Shown piece by piece: positions 56,216-64,000 of a DNA stretch of 64,000 nucleotides. The stretch is from Paraburkholderia caballeronis. Lineage in GTDB: Bacteria; Pseudomonadota; Gammaproteobacteria; Burkholderiales; Burkholderiaceae. The position numbers were made by a program, and so were the translations under genes. The notes beneath the pieces are model-generated. The model made no database searches, was not told the DNA's origin, and saw nothing but the letters and a program-made list of their open reading frames with translations. The first letter of the stretch is position 1; each line of letters begins with the position of its first letter. Location of the stretch: NCBI RefSeq assembly GCF_900104845.1, contig NZ_FNSR01000001.1, positions 868,001-932,000 of the forward strand, given 5' to 3'.

Positions 56216-56944
56216 ATGTCCTTCACCGCCAGTTCCGCTTTTTCCTCCGACGCCGGACATCCGTCCGACGCCTCCGCCGATCTCCCGCTGCTCGACACCG
56301 AACCGGTGCCGCCGCGCATCGCCGCCGCGTTGCAGGCCATGCGCGAAGGCCGCCCGGTCGTGCTGCAGGACGACCACGACCGCGAGGACGAGGCCGATCT
56401 GATCGTCGCCGCCGAGCGCCTCACGACGGGGACGATGGCGCTCTTCATCCGCGAATGCAGCGGCATCGTGTGCCTGTGCCTGTCCGACGAGAAGGTGCGC
56501 GCGCTCGAACTGCCGCCGATGGTCCCGCACAACGAAAGCCGCAACCGCACCGCGTTCACGGTGTCGATCGAGGCGCGCGACGGCGTGAGCACCGGCGTGT
56601 CGGCGGCCGACCGCGTGACGACGATCCGCGCGGCGATCGCGCCGGATGCGAAGCCGTCCGACATCGTGCGTCCCGGCCACGTGTTCCCGCTGCGCGCGGC
56701 GCCGGGCGGCGTGCTCGCGCGGCGCGGCCATACCGAGGGGACCGTCGACCTGGCGGTGCTCGCGGGTCTCGCGCCGGCCGGCGTGCTGTGCGAACTGATG
56801 AACCCGGATGGCACGATGGCGCGCGGCGCGCAGGTCGAGCGTTTCGCGGCCGAGCATAACCTGCCGATGCTGACGATCGCGGAACTGGTCGAGTTCCGGC
56901 AGTCGCTCGCGGCGACGCGCGAGTGCTGCGCGGACGAGGCTTGA
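56216..56944 (+). CDS. ribB: 3,4-dihydroxy-2-butanone-4-phosphate synthase RibB
   Basis: RibB converts ribulose 5-phosphate to the four-carbon riboflavin precursor. The 242-residue protein has the metal/acid loop [11 protein letters not shown] (52-62), [10 protein letters not shown] near 81-90, RPGHVFPL near 162-169 and the following HTEGTVDLA. It lacks a GTP cyclohydrolase II domain, so it is the stand-alone form, as in other riboswitch-controlled ribB genes. The ATG at 56216 follows GAGGAG. Confidence 0.95.
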   Translation: MSFTASSAFSSDAGHPSDASADLPLLDTEPVPPRIAAALQAMREGRPVVLQDDHDREDEADLIVAAERLTTGTMALFIRECSGIVCLCLSDEKVRALELPPMVPHNESRNRTAFTVSIEARDGVSTGVSAADRVTTIRAAIAPDAKPSDIVRPGHVFPLRAAPGGVLARRGHTEGTVDLAVLAGLAPAGVLCELMNPDGTMARGAQVERFAAEHNLPMLTIAELVEFRQSLAATRECCADEA

Positions 56945-57118
56945 GGGTTGCGGTTTTTTACGCTTGCCTGGGCTGGCTGGCGTCGTTGTTCTGAAGGGCG
57001 GTTGTGGTATCGCCGCCCGTTGCGCGGGTCGTGTGGCGCGGCCTGCGCATTACCGGCCCGCGCGCTAAACAGCGGCAACGGATCTCTGCGTGTCTGTGCG
57101 CTTACGCTGGGCGAGCGA

Positions 57119-57182
57119 CGGCTTGCGGCTGCACGTCGCGGAACGCGTCGCGCAGCGCCGCACTCGACAGCACCGGTAACTG
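57119..57182 (-). pseudogene. Degenerate copy of the 3' end of the HAD phosphatase gene
   Basis: Aligned without gaps to 57380-57443 (the HAD stop region), 46 of 64 bases agree by my count. On the minus strand it still reads DQLPVLSSAALRDAFRDVQ, against EQLPALVDAALRGEFGDVQ in the intact protein. No upstream part of the HAD gene is attached. Confidence 0.6.
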
Positions 57183-57270
57183 ATCGCCCGCGTCGGCGGG
57201 TGTTACCTTCCCAACGCGTGATTGCGAGTGACCGCCTTTGTTTTGCCGGCGCTGCGGGTTAGAACTACAT

Positions 57271-57305
57271 ACGTCGCCGCTAACTCGCCGCGCAGCGTGA
57301 GGTCC
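57271..57305 (-). repeat. Shorter degenerate copy of the same HAD gene end
   Basis: From ACGTCGCCG to GGTCC this stretch matches the HAD gene end in 27 of 33 compared positions after allowing a 2-nt insertion. It is shorter and less certain than the copy at 57119-57182. Confidence 0.4.
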
Positions 57306-57383
57306 GCTGGCTCGGGCAACCGGCCACTGCACGCCGTTGGGCGTTGCGCTTCCAGCAACCGCCCTTCGCCACGGCGCGGCGGC

Positions 57384-58070
57384 TTACGACTGCACGTCGC
57401 CGAACTCCCCCCGCAGCGCCGCGTCCACCAATGCCGGCAGTTGCTCCATCCGGTCGAAGATCCGCGTGATCCCCATCTCCGTCAGCACGTTCGCGTAGCC
57501 GGCCGGGATGTGGCTCGCGCCGACGAACGCGACCGTCATCATCCCCGCCGCGCGCGCGGCGTTCAGGCCCGACACGCTGTCCTCGACGACGAGGCAGCGC
57601 GCCGGCTCCACGCCGAGCTGCCGCGCGGCGTACAGATAGACGTCCGGGAACGGCTTCGGCCGTTCGACCTGCTCCGCGCTGAACACGCGCGGCCCGAAGA
57701 TCGTGTCCAGCCCCGCGCGCCGCACCGACGCGCTGACGCGGGCCATCCGGCTGTTCGACACGACCGCGGCCGGCAGCCCGATGCGCTTCAGCGCATCGCG
57801 CACGCCGATGATCGGGCTCACCGATTCCGCGAGCGCGACGTCGATGTTGTGCTCGATCGTGTCGAGGAAGTCGGCGGGCATCGCGAGATCGAAGCGGGCG
57901 GCAAGGTCCGCGAGGAAACGCGACGTCTGCTGGCCGAACGCCGTCTTGACGGACGCGCGGAAGTCGATGCCGGGGAACGTCTGGCTGAGCGTGTCGAACA
58001 ACACGCGATCGGCGACGACTTCGCTGTCGACGAGCACGCCGTCGCAGTCGCAGATGAGATGGTCGATCAT
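57384..58070 (-). CDS. HAD-superfamily hydrolase (subfamily IA, phosphatase or phosphomutase-like)
   Basis: A 228-residue HAD-IA protein. The nucleophile motif DCDGVLVDSE (Asp8, Asp10) is at the N-terminus, motif II is VVSNSR near 103-108, Lys is in ERPKPFPDVYLYA near 137-149, and the acidic motif IV is VVEDSVSGLNAA near 161-172. The alpha-helical cap lies between 17 and 85. It resembles beta-phosphoglucomutase/sugar-phosphate phosphatases, but the substrate cannot be named. It lies downstream of glpK on the same strand, 364 bp away, which could hint at glycerol-phosphate or sugar-phosphate turnover. Confidence 0.88.
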   Translation of the reverse strand: MIDHLICDCDGVLVDSEVVADRVLFDTLSQTFPGIDFRASVKTAFGQQTSRFLADLAARFDLAMPADFLDTIEHNIDVALAESVSPIIGVRDALKRIGLPAAVVSNSRMARVSASVRRAGLDTIFGPRVFSAEQVERPKPFPDVYLYAARQLGVEPARCLVVEDSVSGLNAARAAGMMTVAFVGASHIPAGYANVLTEMGITRIFDRMEQLPALVDAALRGEFGDVQS

Positions 58071-58434
58071 CGGTGAAGGTGAAACAGGATGGACAGGTGG
58101 TGACGCGGCGGATCGGCGGACGCTTCGGGAGCGCGGGATCAGACCAAAACCGCAATGATACGTGCTTTTCGGCGGCGGCTTTCGACGCCGAAGGGTAGCG
58201 CGATGGTAAAGGCGCGGGGCGGTTGTGGTGGGACAGGCGCGGCCTTTGGGGGCGGTGCGGGTGCGGTCACGCTTACGTGTTGGTTACACCGTTCGGCCCG
58301 CGAGCGTTGGCTGTTTTCGTAGCGAGTCCGGGCCACACGTTCGACTCGCCGGCCCGGTTGCTCGATGCCGGCCCGCGCCGATGCACGTCGGCACGCTTCA
58401 CCGCGCGCCATCGCACTTGCGCGCCCGCGACCCT
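58071..58434. other. 364-bp gap between glpK and the HAD gene
   Basis: No gene is supported. A perfect 7-bp hairpin (TTCGGCG/CGCCGAA, 58168-58192) and a minus-strand TATCAT -10-like box (58161-58156) lie upstream of the HAD gene. Confidence 0.4.
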
Positions 58435-59946
58435 TCACGCCCCGTCGTCGCCATCATCGGCCCATGCCTTCGCGGCGCGCACCGCGCGCTGCCAGCCCGC
58501 GATGCTGTGCGCGACGTCGTCGCGCGGGAGCTTCGGCGAGAAGCTTCGATCCAGCTTCCATTGCTGCTGGAGTTCGTCGACGTCGCGCCAGAACCCGACC
58601 GCGAGGCCCGCCAGATACGCGGCGCCGAGCGCGGTCGTCTCGCTGACGCGCGGCCGCGCGACGTCGACGCCGAGGATGTCCGCCTGAAACTGCATCAGCA
58701 GGTCGTTTACGCACGCGCCGCCGTCGACGCGCAGTTCGTCGATCCGGATGCCCGCGTCGGCCCGCATCGCGTCGAGCACGTCGAGCGACTGGTACGCGAT
58801 CGAATCGAGCGCCGCGCGCGCGATGTGCGCGGCCTGCGTGCCGCGCGTGACGCCGAACAGCGTGCCGCGCGCCCGCGCGTTCCAGTGCGGCGCGCCGAGT
58901 CCCGCGAACGCGGGCACCAGGTACACGCCGTCCGCGTCCGCGACACTCGCTGCGAGCGCCTCGATGTCCGACGCGCGGCGAATGATGCCGAGCCCGTCGC
59001 GTAGCCACTGCACCACGGCGCCCGCGATGAAGATGCTGCCTTCGAGCGCGTAGTGAGTCTCGCCGCCGATCTGCCACGCGAGCGTCGTCACGAGATTGCG
59101 GCTCGATTCGATCGGCTGCGTGCCGGTGTTCATCACGAGGAAGCAGCCGGTGCCGTAGGTGTTCTTCACCATGCCCGGCCGCACGCACATCTGGCCGAAT
59201 AGCGCCGCGTGCTGGTCGCCGGCGATGCCCGCGAGCGGAATGTCCGGCGCGAATACCGCAGTTTGCGCCGCTCCGTAGACCTCCGACGACGAGCGGACCG
59301 TCGGCAGCATGCTGCGCGGAATGTCGAACAGCGCAAGCAGTTCGTCGTCCCATTGCAGCGTGTGGATGTTGAACAGCATCGTGCGCGACGCGTTCGTCGC
59401 GTCGGTCACGTGCAGCGCGCGCCGCGTGAAATTCCACACGAGCCAGCTGTCGACCGTGCCGAACGCGAGCCGCCCCGCGCGCGCCTTCTCGCGCGCGCCG
59501 TCGACGTGATCGAGAATCCAGCGGATCTTCGTCGCGGAGAAGTACGAGTCGATCGGCAGGCCGGTCTTCGCACGTACGGTCGCCTCGAAACCGCGCGCCT
59601 TCAGGTCGTCGCAGAACGACGCGGTGCGGCGGTCCTGCCATACGATCGCGTTGTAGATCGGCTGGCCGGTGTCGCGGTCCCAGACGATCGTCGTCTCGCG
59701 CTGGTTCGTGATGCCGATCGCGGCGATCGACGAGCCGGCGACGCCCGCGTGCGTGACCGCCTCGGCGGCGACGCCGGCCTGGGTGGACCAGATGTCCTGC
59801 GGGTCGTGCTCGACCCAGCCGGGGTGCGGATAGATCTGCCGGAACTCCTTCTGCGCGTTCGCGACGACGTTGCCCCGGCGGTCGAACAGCATCGCCCGCG
59901 AGCTGGTGGTGCCCTGGTCGAGCGCGAGTATGTACTGGTCCTGCAT
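58435..59946 (-). CDS. glpK: Glycerol kinase
   Basis: GlpK phosphorylates glycerol to glycerol 3-phosphate. The 503-residue protein is full length, with the FGGY-family start [19 protein letters not shown] (5-23), [13 protein letters not shown] near 80-92, [10 protein letters not shown] near 253-262, and [18 protein letters not shown] near 400-417. No transporter (glpF) or glpD adjoins it. GGAGACGGGACG precedes the ATG at 59946. Confidence 0.96.
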   Translation of the reverse strand: MQDQYILALDQGTTSSRAMLFDRRGNVVANAQKEFRQIYPHPGWVEHDPQDIWSTQAGVAAEAVTHAGVAGSSIAAIGITNQRETTIVWDRDTGQPIYNAIVWQDRRTASFCDDLKARGFEATVRAKTGLPIDSYFSATKIRWILDHVDGAREKARAGRLAFGTVDSWLVWNFTRRALHVTDATNASRTMLFNIHTLQWDDELLALFDIPRSMLPTVRSSSEVYGAAQTAVFAPDIPLAGIAGDQHAALFGQMCVRPGMVKNTYGTGCFLVMNTGTQPIESSRNLVTTLAWQIGGETHYALEGSIFIAGAVVQWLRDGLGIIRRASDIEALAASVADADGVYLVPAFAGLGAPHWNARARGTLFGVTRGTQAAHIARAALDSIAYQSLDVLDAMRADAGIRIDELRVDGGACVNDLLMQFQADILGVDVARPRVSETTALGAAYLAGLAVGFWRDVDELQQQWKLDRSFSPKLPRDDVAHSIAGWQRAVRAAKAWADDGDDGA

Positions 59947-60118
59947 CGTCCCGTCTCCATGAATGGCGCGGGTGGGGCGAAGGGAAGCCCGCACGCGTAC
60001 CGACCAGCATAACGGGAAAGCAGGGCGGTTTCGCCCTGGCCGGATGGCCAGGATGCTGGCGCGCGTCGCGCACTCCGACGATACTCACGTCAGGCAACTA
60101 CCGTCGAAGAGGAGAACC

Positions 60119-60493
60119 ATGCGAGGAATCGCAATGATCGGGGCCGCGGCGCTCGTCGCGGCGTGCGCGGGCACGCCCGGTGTCGAGGGCGGCTGGCGCG
60201 CGCCGTCGCTCGTCGCGCTGCAGCAGGTGTGCGGCGCGCAGGCGGTCGATTTCGGCCCGTATGCGGGCGCGGTCTATTCGGCGCTGTTCGACGCGTATGT
60301 CGCGAACCGGCGCGGCCGGCTCTCGCACGAGCAGTTCTGCGGCTTCGAGGCCGGGCTGGCGCAGCAGTACGCGAAGCTCGGCACGAGCGGCGACCCGCAG
60401 GCGCGCAGCCAGTGGATCACGTTCCTGAACGACCAGCGCGCGACCGCGATAAGCTGGCGCGCGGCCGCCGACCCGACGTTGCGCGCGGGTTGA
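60119..60493 (+). CDS. Small putative lipoprotein of unknown function
   Basis: A 124-residue secreted protein. The first 16 residues form a short lipoprotein signal ending in LVAAC, with Cys16 as the lipidation site; Ala follows, which suggests outer-membrane sorting. The mature part contains two further Cys (CGAQAV and QFCGFEAG) and no recognised domain. GAGGAG lies just upstream of the ATG. Its neighbours give no functional clue. Confidence 0.7.
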   Translation: MRGIAMIGAAALVAACAGTPGVEGGWRAPSLVALQQVCGAQAVDFGPYAGAVYSALFDAYVANRRGRLSHEQFCGFEAGLAQQYAKLGTSGDPQARSQWITFLNDQRATAISWRAAADPTLRAG

Positions 60494-60851
60494 CGGGCGC
60501 GGTTGCGGCGCGCTGACGTGGGTGGCCGGCGCACTGATGCCGGACACGCGTTGGATGACAACGTGCGTCGGCTTGCGGTTATCCCGGACGATACGGCGGC
60601 GGCTGGCTCGCCACGAGGCGCACGATGGCAAAAAAGAGGTCACGCGGGCATGAAGCGCGCGGGTCCGCGTGACCATGCACTGCAGGCGTGTTCGTCTACA
60701 GCCGTGCGCCTGCATCGGGGATCGTATCGGCGTCGCGCGTGAGAGTGGTCCTGACGGCTGCGTGCGCGCGCCGGCCTGAAGTATCGGCCGCTGCCTGCCG
60801 GACGTGCCGCGACGCGGCAGGCGGCAAAAGATGACGGGAAGCCACGAAAAG
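60494..60851. other. 358-bp gap between the lipoprotein gene and the small minus-strand gene
   Basis: No gene is supported. Its main content is a strong intrinsic terminator for the small minus-strand gene (60630-60674). Confidence 0.5.
60630..60674 (-). terminator. Intrinsic terminator of the small minus-strand gene
   Basis: GGTCACGCGG (60638-60647) and CCGCGTGACC (60665-60674) form a perfect 10-bp stem with a 17-nt loop. On the minus strand it is followed by TC and six T's. It lies about 180 bp beyond the stop of the gene at 60852-61049, the nearest gene reading toward it. Confidence 0.85.
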
Positions 60852-61049
60852 CTACGAAAAGCGTTTGATCGCCCGCAGCGCGGAGTCGCCGGACTCGGTG
60901 AGTCGCCATTGTTCGAAGCCGGAGGCCAGCCGTTCCAGTTCGACGAGCTGCCGTTCGAGCAGCGCATCCAGTTCTTCGCGTTCCATGTCGAGCTGGTTGG
61001 GCGCGTCCTTCACGAGCAGCAGTGTGGCGAATTCATGCGGACTCAGCAT
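60852..61049 (-). CDS. Small conserved-looking protein (65 residues), unknown function
   Basis: A 65-residue acidic protein. MLSPHEFATLLLVKDAPNQL is followed by a heptad-like Leu/Glu helix (DREELDALL region) and ends WRLTESGDSALRAIKRF, which resembles the wing of a winged-helix DNA-binding fold; that is only a suggestion. GGAGAG 4 nt before the ATG at 61049 is a good ribosome-binding site. A promoter-like pair upstream and a strong terminator downstream make it a self-contained transcription unit. Confidence 0.72.
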   Translation of the reverse strand: MLSPHEFATLLLVKDAPNQLDMEREELDALLERQLVELERLASGFEQWRLTESGDSALRAIKRFS

Positions 61050-61239
61050 CGTTCTCTCCATGTTGCCGCATCAGAGGTCGCCTTGCCGCGGCCGGAGAAC
61101 GGCGGCGGGCGAGCGGCGACAGGATGCGGTGGGCGTGAGCGAAAGCCTGCGGCGCCGCGCGGATCGGTCGGGCGCCGGCGCTCCCGACGGTGTCCCGGGA
61201 GCGCTGGGGGCTCCGGGCGTGATCGGCAGCGGGAACTGG

Positions 61240-61268
61240 AGTGTAGTCAACCGCACACAGTTGTACAA
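61240..61268 (-). promoter_or_regulatory. Candidate sigma70 promoter of the small minus-strand gene
   Basis: On the minus strand TTGTAC (61268-61263) and TACACT (61245-61240) are separated by exactly 17 bp. The -35 overlaps the palindrome TTGTACAA. It would give a leader of about 185 nt before the ATG at 61049. Confidence 0.5.
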
Positions 61269-61274
61269 ACTCGC

Positions 61275-61290
61275 CCCGAAAATTTTCGGG
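61275..61290. promoter_or_regulatory. Perfect 16-bp palindrome, candidate operator
   Basis: CCCGAAAATTTTCGGG is fully self-complementary. It lies 7 bp upstream of the minus-strand -35 box and directly abuts TTGACA (61291-61296) on the plus strand. Its symmetry and A/T core suit a dimeric regulator. Confidence 0.55.
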
Positions 61291-62229
61291 TTGACATTCG
61301 TCTGGCTAAAAAGCGGTTCGGGACGGCACGGAAATCCGCGAATTCACTTGAAGTTCGTGCCGCGACGCGGCAACGGGGAGCGCACCTGGCGGGCAGCAGG
61401 GTCGGGGCGGGCGGCGGGTCGGGTTTCTGCGGAGCCGGGCGCGGCGGAGGCCATCGGCCTATGCCGCCTGGATCGGGGGCGCTTCCCGTTTCGGCTCGTT
61501 TTTGGAAACCTGGCGCGCGGTGCATTTCCGGCTTCTTGCGCCGGATCGGCCGGTTGGCCTCTGCTGCCGGTGTCATCAGACATAACCTTTGCCCCGGGCC
61601 TCGCAACTACCGCGGGGTGAAGCGGAAAGGCGCCGCGCCGCGCATCTCACTCTTCGCGGTCCGCAGGGCAACGGCGTTATCCGTAACCGGCTCAGTCACG
61701 CTTCTGATCTGCCGCAAAGGCGGCGGATGTTCAAGCTCACCGTGGTGCTGAACGCAGGGCAACCGTCCAGTTGGCCGCGCTCGGATTTCTCTGCCGGTTC
61801 GATCTCGGTGCGCGGCGGCCGAAGTCCCGTGTATGAGCGTCGCCGGGACAAGGCCCGCGTTTTCACCTGTCGCATGGGTCGTATGGACGCAACGAATCAT
61901 CGGACCTCAATGCGGCGAGTTAAGCCTGCATTGACATCGCGCAGGCTTTCACGAGCCTCGACATCATCGCGTTCCCTCCATCCCAATCGACGCCGCACCA
62001 GGCGCGCCCAACCCCATCGCGTTGTAACGAACCGCAATATCCGGTCGCACGACATATCCGCAGACCGATATACAGTCGGATCTAGACTTGACGTAAAGGC
62101 CCGCCGCCGTAGCCGTCCCCGACCGAATCGCCGCAGCCCATACGTCAGAAAAAACCGTCAGTACTGCGATGCCTGCTGCAAGCGATTCGTCAAACGTCCG
62201 AAAGCGTAGCCGTTAGAGCAAAGCCTCGA

Positions 62230-62248
62230 CGCCTGTGAGGCGCTTTTT
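62230..62248 (+). terminator. Intrinsic terminator on the plus strand
   Basis: CGCCT-GTG-AGGCG followed by CTTTTTT forms a short G/C stem with a T-run. It implies that some plus-strand transcript ends here, though no confident gene lies upstream. Confidence 0.5.
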
Positions 62249-62402
62249 TCCGGAACCGGGGGCACCGGGAGCGGTCTGTGCTCTATCCGCTGCAGGTCGG
62301 CGGTACAACAGCTAAGATGCAGTAACGAAGCCTGGTACTTTCTCCGCGCGGCAACGCAACCGCCCATGCCGCGAGTCGATACCGCCTTTGGAGCACGACA
62401 TA

Positions 62403-63236
62403 ATGCCCAACGACAACGAGCGTCGCCATGTGATGCCCTGGCGCATAGAGGACATCGATCTCACCCGCATCGACCGTCAGCGCGCGGCCGCCAACGAGGA
62501 CCTGCTGCTGCTGCTGTGTGCGGCATCGTTCATCGAGAGCGGCTCCGATCTTTATACGAGCAACCTGAGCGTGTTCTTCAACGACGACCCCGAGGTCGCC
62601 GAATGGCTCAACAACGAGTGGGAGCACGAAGAGCTTCAGCACGGCCGCGCGCTGAAGACGTACATCCAGCACGTGTGGCCCGAGTTCGACTGGGACACCG
62701 CGTTCCGCAACTTCTTCGACGAGTATTCGAAGACCTGCTCGTTCGAGGAGTTCGAGAAGACCCGCGCGCTCGAAATGGTCGCGCGCTGCGTGGTCGAGAC
62801 CGGCACCGCGACGCTCTATCGCGCCATCAGCGAATGCTCGGACGAGCCGGTGCTGAAGCAGATCACCGACAACATCCGCATCGACGAAGTCCGTCACTAC
62901 AAGCACTTCTTCCGCTACTTCAAGAAGTACAACCAGGTCGACGGCCATGGACGTTTCGCGGTGCTCGGCGCGCTGTTGCGCCGCGTGATCGAGATCAAGA
63001 ACGAGGACTCGGAGATCGCGCTGCGCCATGTGTTCGCGATCCGCTACCCGGACCGCGCGAACGACGCCGCCTATACGCGCGAACTCACCGCGCGCGTGAA
63101 CCGGCTCGTGCGGCACAATCTGTCCGCCGACATGTGCGTGAAAATGCTGTTGAAGCCGCTCGACCTGCCGGCGAAAATCCAGCCGGGCGTCCATTACCCG
63201 CTTGCGAAGCTGACGCAGCACGTGTTCTTCCGCTGA
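62403..63236 (+). CDS. Ferritin-like diiron protein of unknown function
   Basis: A 277-residue soluble four-helix protein. A complete diiron site is visible: Glu45, Glu77-x-x-His80, Glu132 and Glu162-x-x-His165, the ExxH pairs of ferritin-like oxidases and acyl-ACP desaturases. FFNDDPEVAEWLNNEWEHEE (58-77) and YRAISECSDEPVLKQI (139-154) surround the site. The substrate is not known. The ATG at 62403 is preceded by TTGGAGCACGACAT; an upstream TTG is possible but less likely. A strong terminator follows. Confidence 0.82.
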   Translation: MPNDNERRHVMPWRIEDIDLTRIDRQRAAANEDLLLLLCAASFIESGSDLYTSNLSVFFNDDPEVAEWLNNEWEHEELQHGRALKTYIQHVWPEFDWDTAFRNFFDEYSKTCSFEEFEKTRALEMVARCVVETGTATLYRAISECSDEPVLKQITDNIRIDEVRHYKHFFRYFKKYNQVDGHGRFAVLGALLRRVIEIKNEDSEIALRHVFAIRYPDRANDAAYTRELTARVNRLVRHNLSADMCVKMLLKPLDLPAKIQPGVHYPLAKLTQHVFFR

Positions 63237-63278
63237 TCGACCGGCGGCGCGCGCGGTGCGCGCCCCGGCGAACGAGCA

Positions 63279-63307
63279 GGCCCGCGTCGCAGCGGGCCTT
63301 TTCTTTT
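63279..63307 (+). terminator. Intrinsic terminator after the ferritin-like gene
   Basis: GGCCCGC (63279-63285) pairs with GCGGGCC (63292-63298) around a 6-nt loop, followed by TTTTCTTTT. It lies 43 bp beyond the stop. Confidence 0.88.
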
Positions 63308-63366
63308 GAAGCGGAATGCGCAGGCCGTCATCCGCAGCCCCACACCTGATACGAAGGACCACGACG

Positions 63367-63888
63367 ATGAACGACGACACGAAGATGCGCGCGAGCGGCC
63401 GCGCGGCCGGCCTCGCGCAGTTCGACAGATGGCCCGCGCCGCTGCTCGCGTGGTTCGACGGGAGCGCGCTGGCGGACAAGACCGGCTTCACCGCGTCGCT
63501 GGTCACCTGCAACGCCGACGGCCGGATCGGCACGTCGCTGCTCGGCGTCGGCGAACTGTACGCGGCGAGTCCGCGCACGCTGCGCTTCGCGTTATGGGCG
63601 CAGTCGCGCGGGGCCGGCGCGCTCGCGACTCACGCGCGCGCGGCGCTGACGTTCGTGTTCGACGCGGCGTTTTATCAGGTGCAGCTGGAAGTCGAGCCGT
63701 TGCCGTCGGAGGCGGCGAAGCAGGCGGGGCTCGCGTGTTTCGACGGGACGATCGCGGCTGGCGAAGTGCAGCGCGTCAGTTATGCGCAGCTCGATCAAGG
63801 GATCGGCTTTTCGCTGGGCGACGACGTGCGGGACGCGGTGTTGACGCGCTGGGAAGCGCAGATGGAGATGCTGAAGGGGCTGGGCTGA
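63367..63888 (+). CDS. Pyridoxamine 5'-phosphate oxidase-like (flavin split-barrel) protein
   Basis: A 173-residue protein. Alternating strands such as GFTASLVTCNADGRIGTSLLGVGELYA (about 40-66) and TLRFALWAQSRGAGALATHARAALTFV (about 71-97) fit the split-barrel fold of PNPOx-type FMN proteins. No specific enzyme signature stands out, so a general stress or flavin-dependent reductase role is possible. GAAGGACCACGACG precedes the ATG. It is transcribed separately from the ferritin-like gene because of the terminator between them. Confidence 0.65.
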   Translation: MNDDTKMRASGRAAGLAQFDRWPAPLLAWFDGSALADKTGFTASLVTCNADGRIGTSLLGVGELYAASPRTLRFALWAQSRGAGALATHARAALTFVFDAAFYQVQLEVEPLPSEAAKQAGLACFDGTIAAGEVQRVSYAQLDQGIGFSLGDDVRDAVLTRWEAQMEMLKGLG

Positions 63889-64000
63889 TACGGACGGTCC
63901 GTCGCGTATGAACGAGGCCCCCGCTGCCGGTTTCGATAGACGCGGACCGGCGGAAAGCGGAAAGCCCGGGAAAGCCCGTTACCGGCGAGACGGTCCTTCG

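Larger units (their letters stand above)
56945..57383. other. 439-bp intergenic region with decayed copies of the HAD gene 3' end
   Basis: No intact gene is seen. The stretch contains two degenerate copies of the last codons of the neighbouring HAD gene, listed separately. Short reading frames have no domains. Confidence 0.5.
61050..62402. other. 1.35-kb region without a confident gene
   Basis: Open frames here have unlike-coding composition (runs of Arg, Ser and Pro) and no domains. The middle and right parts (about 61.6-62.3 kb) are visibly poorer in G/C than the rest of the window. It holds the promoter-like elements of the small gene, a 16-bp perfect palindrome, and a plus-strand terminator at 62230-62248. 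Confidence 0.5.

Noticed and set aside
61795..61810. GGTTCGAT-like T-loop sequence suggesting a tRNA
   Set aside because: No acceptor stem, anticodon arm or matching 3' end could be drawn around it.
61589..62209. Basic plus-strand frame with a CDACC motif before a terminator
   Set aside because: It is Arg/Ser-rich with no domain and no ribosome-binding site, so I did not call a gene; the terminator behind it is recorded as a finding.

Overview
The window looks like chromosomal core DNA of a Burkholderiaceae betaproteobacterium, most likely Paraburkholderia, Caballeronia or Burkholderia. The DNA is very GC-rich with G/C-ending codons. The gene order is typical of that group: a ubiE-ubiJ-ubiB block followed by aspS and nudB; amgK-murU divergent from lptD-surA-pdxA-rsmA; and miaB-phoH-ybeY-corC-lnt-glyQ-glyS-gmhB-plsC on one strand. 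The genus is inferred from gene content. No rRNA, tRNA, CRISPR array, insertion sequence or prophage was found.

Layout. 1-430 is the start of ilvA (minus strand, cut by the window edge). A 0.6 kb structured gap precedes a 1349-residue FAD/Fe-S oxidoreductase (1048-5097). 5149-16176 is a plus-strand run: HIT protein, DUF971, ubiE, Tim44-like protein, ubiJ, ubiB, methyltransferase, fmdB-like, DUF502, aspS, nudB and clsB. 16370-23512 is a fatty-acid beta-oxidation locus: a TetR regulator with two inverted repeats in front, acyl-CoA dehydrogenase, a hydroxyacyl-CoA dehydrogenase/enoyl-CoA hydratase fusion, thiolase, a strong terminator and a separate enoyl-CoA hydratase. 23579-28874 holds fdhD, a nitrate-reductase-associated protein, a membrane PAS/LOV-like GGDEF-EAL protein and a hotdog thioesterase. 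An Atm1-type ABC exporter follows (29117-31006).

31173-38988 is an envelope and cofactor block. murU and amgK (cell-wall sugar recycling) diverge from lptD and surA (outer-membrane assembly), followed by pdxA and rsmA. 39111-41161 carries a DMT exporter and ketopantoate reductase on the minus strand; gloA lies on the plus strand. 41856-54508 is a long minus-strand run: YgjP-like metallopeptidase, plsC, gmhB, glyS, glyQ, lnt, corC, chaC, ybeY, phoH and miaB.

The right end (54.5-64 kb) is sparser and more accessory. It has an XRE-cupin regulator, an FMN riboswitch driving ribB, a HAD phosphatase whose 3' end is partly repeated downstream, glpK, a small lipoprotein, a 65-residue gene with its own promoter-like and terminator signals, and a 1.35 kb stretch with no confident gene. 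It ends with a diiron ferritin-like protein and a flavin split-barrel protein.

I found no clear new multi-gene system. The most unusual signals are the LOV-like domain with an intact adduct cysteine but altered partner residues in the GGDEF-EAL protein, the self-contained small gene beside a perfect 16-bp palindrome, the candidate RBS-masking hairpin after the FMN riboswitch, and the decayed repeats of the HAD gene end.
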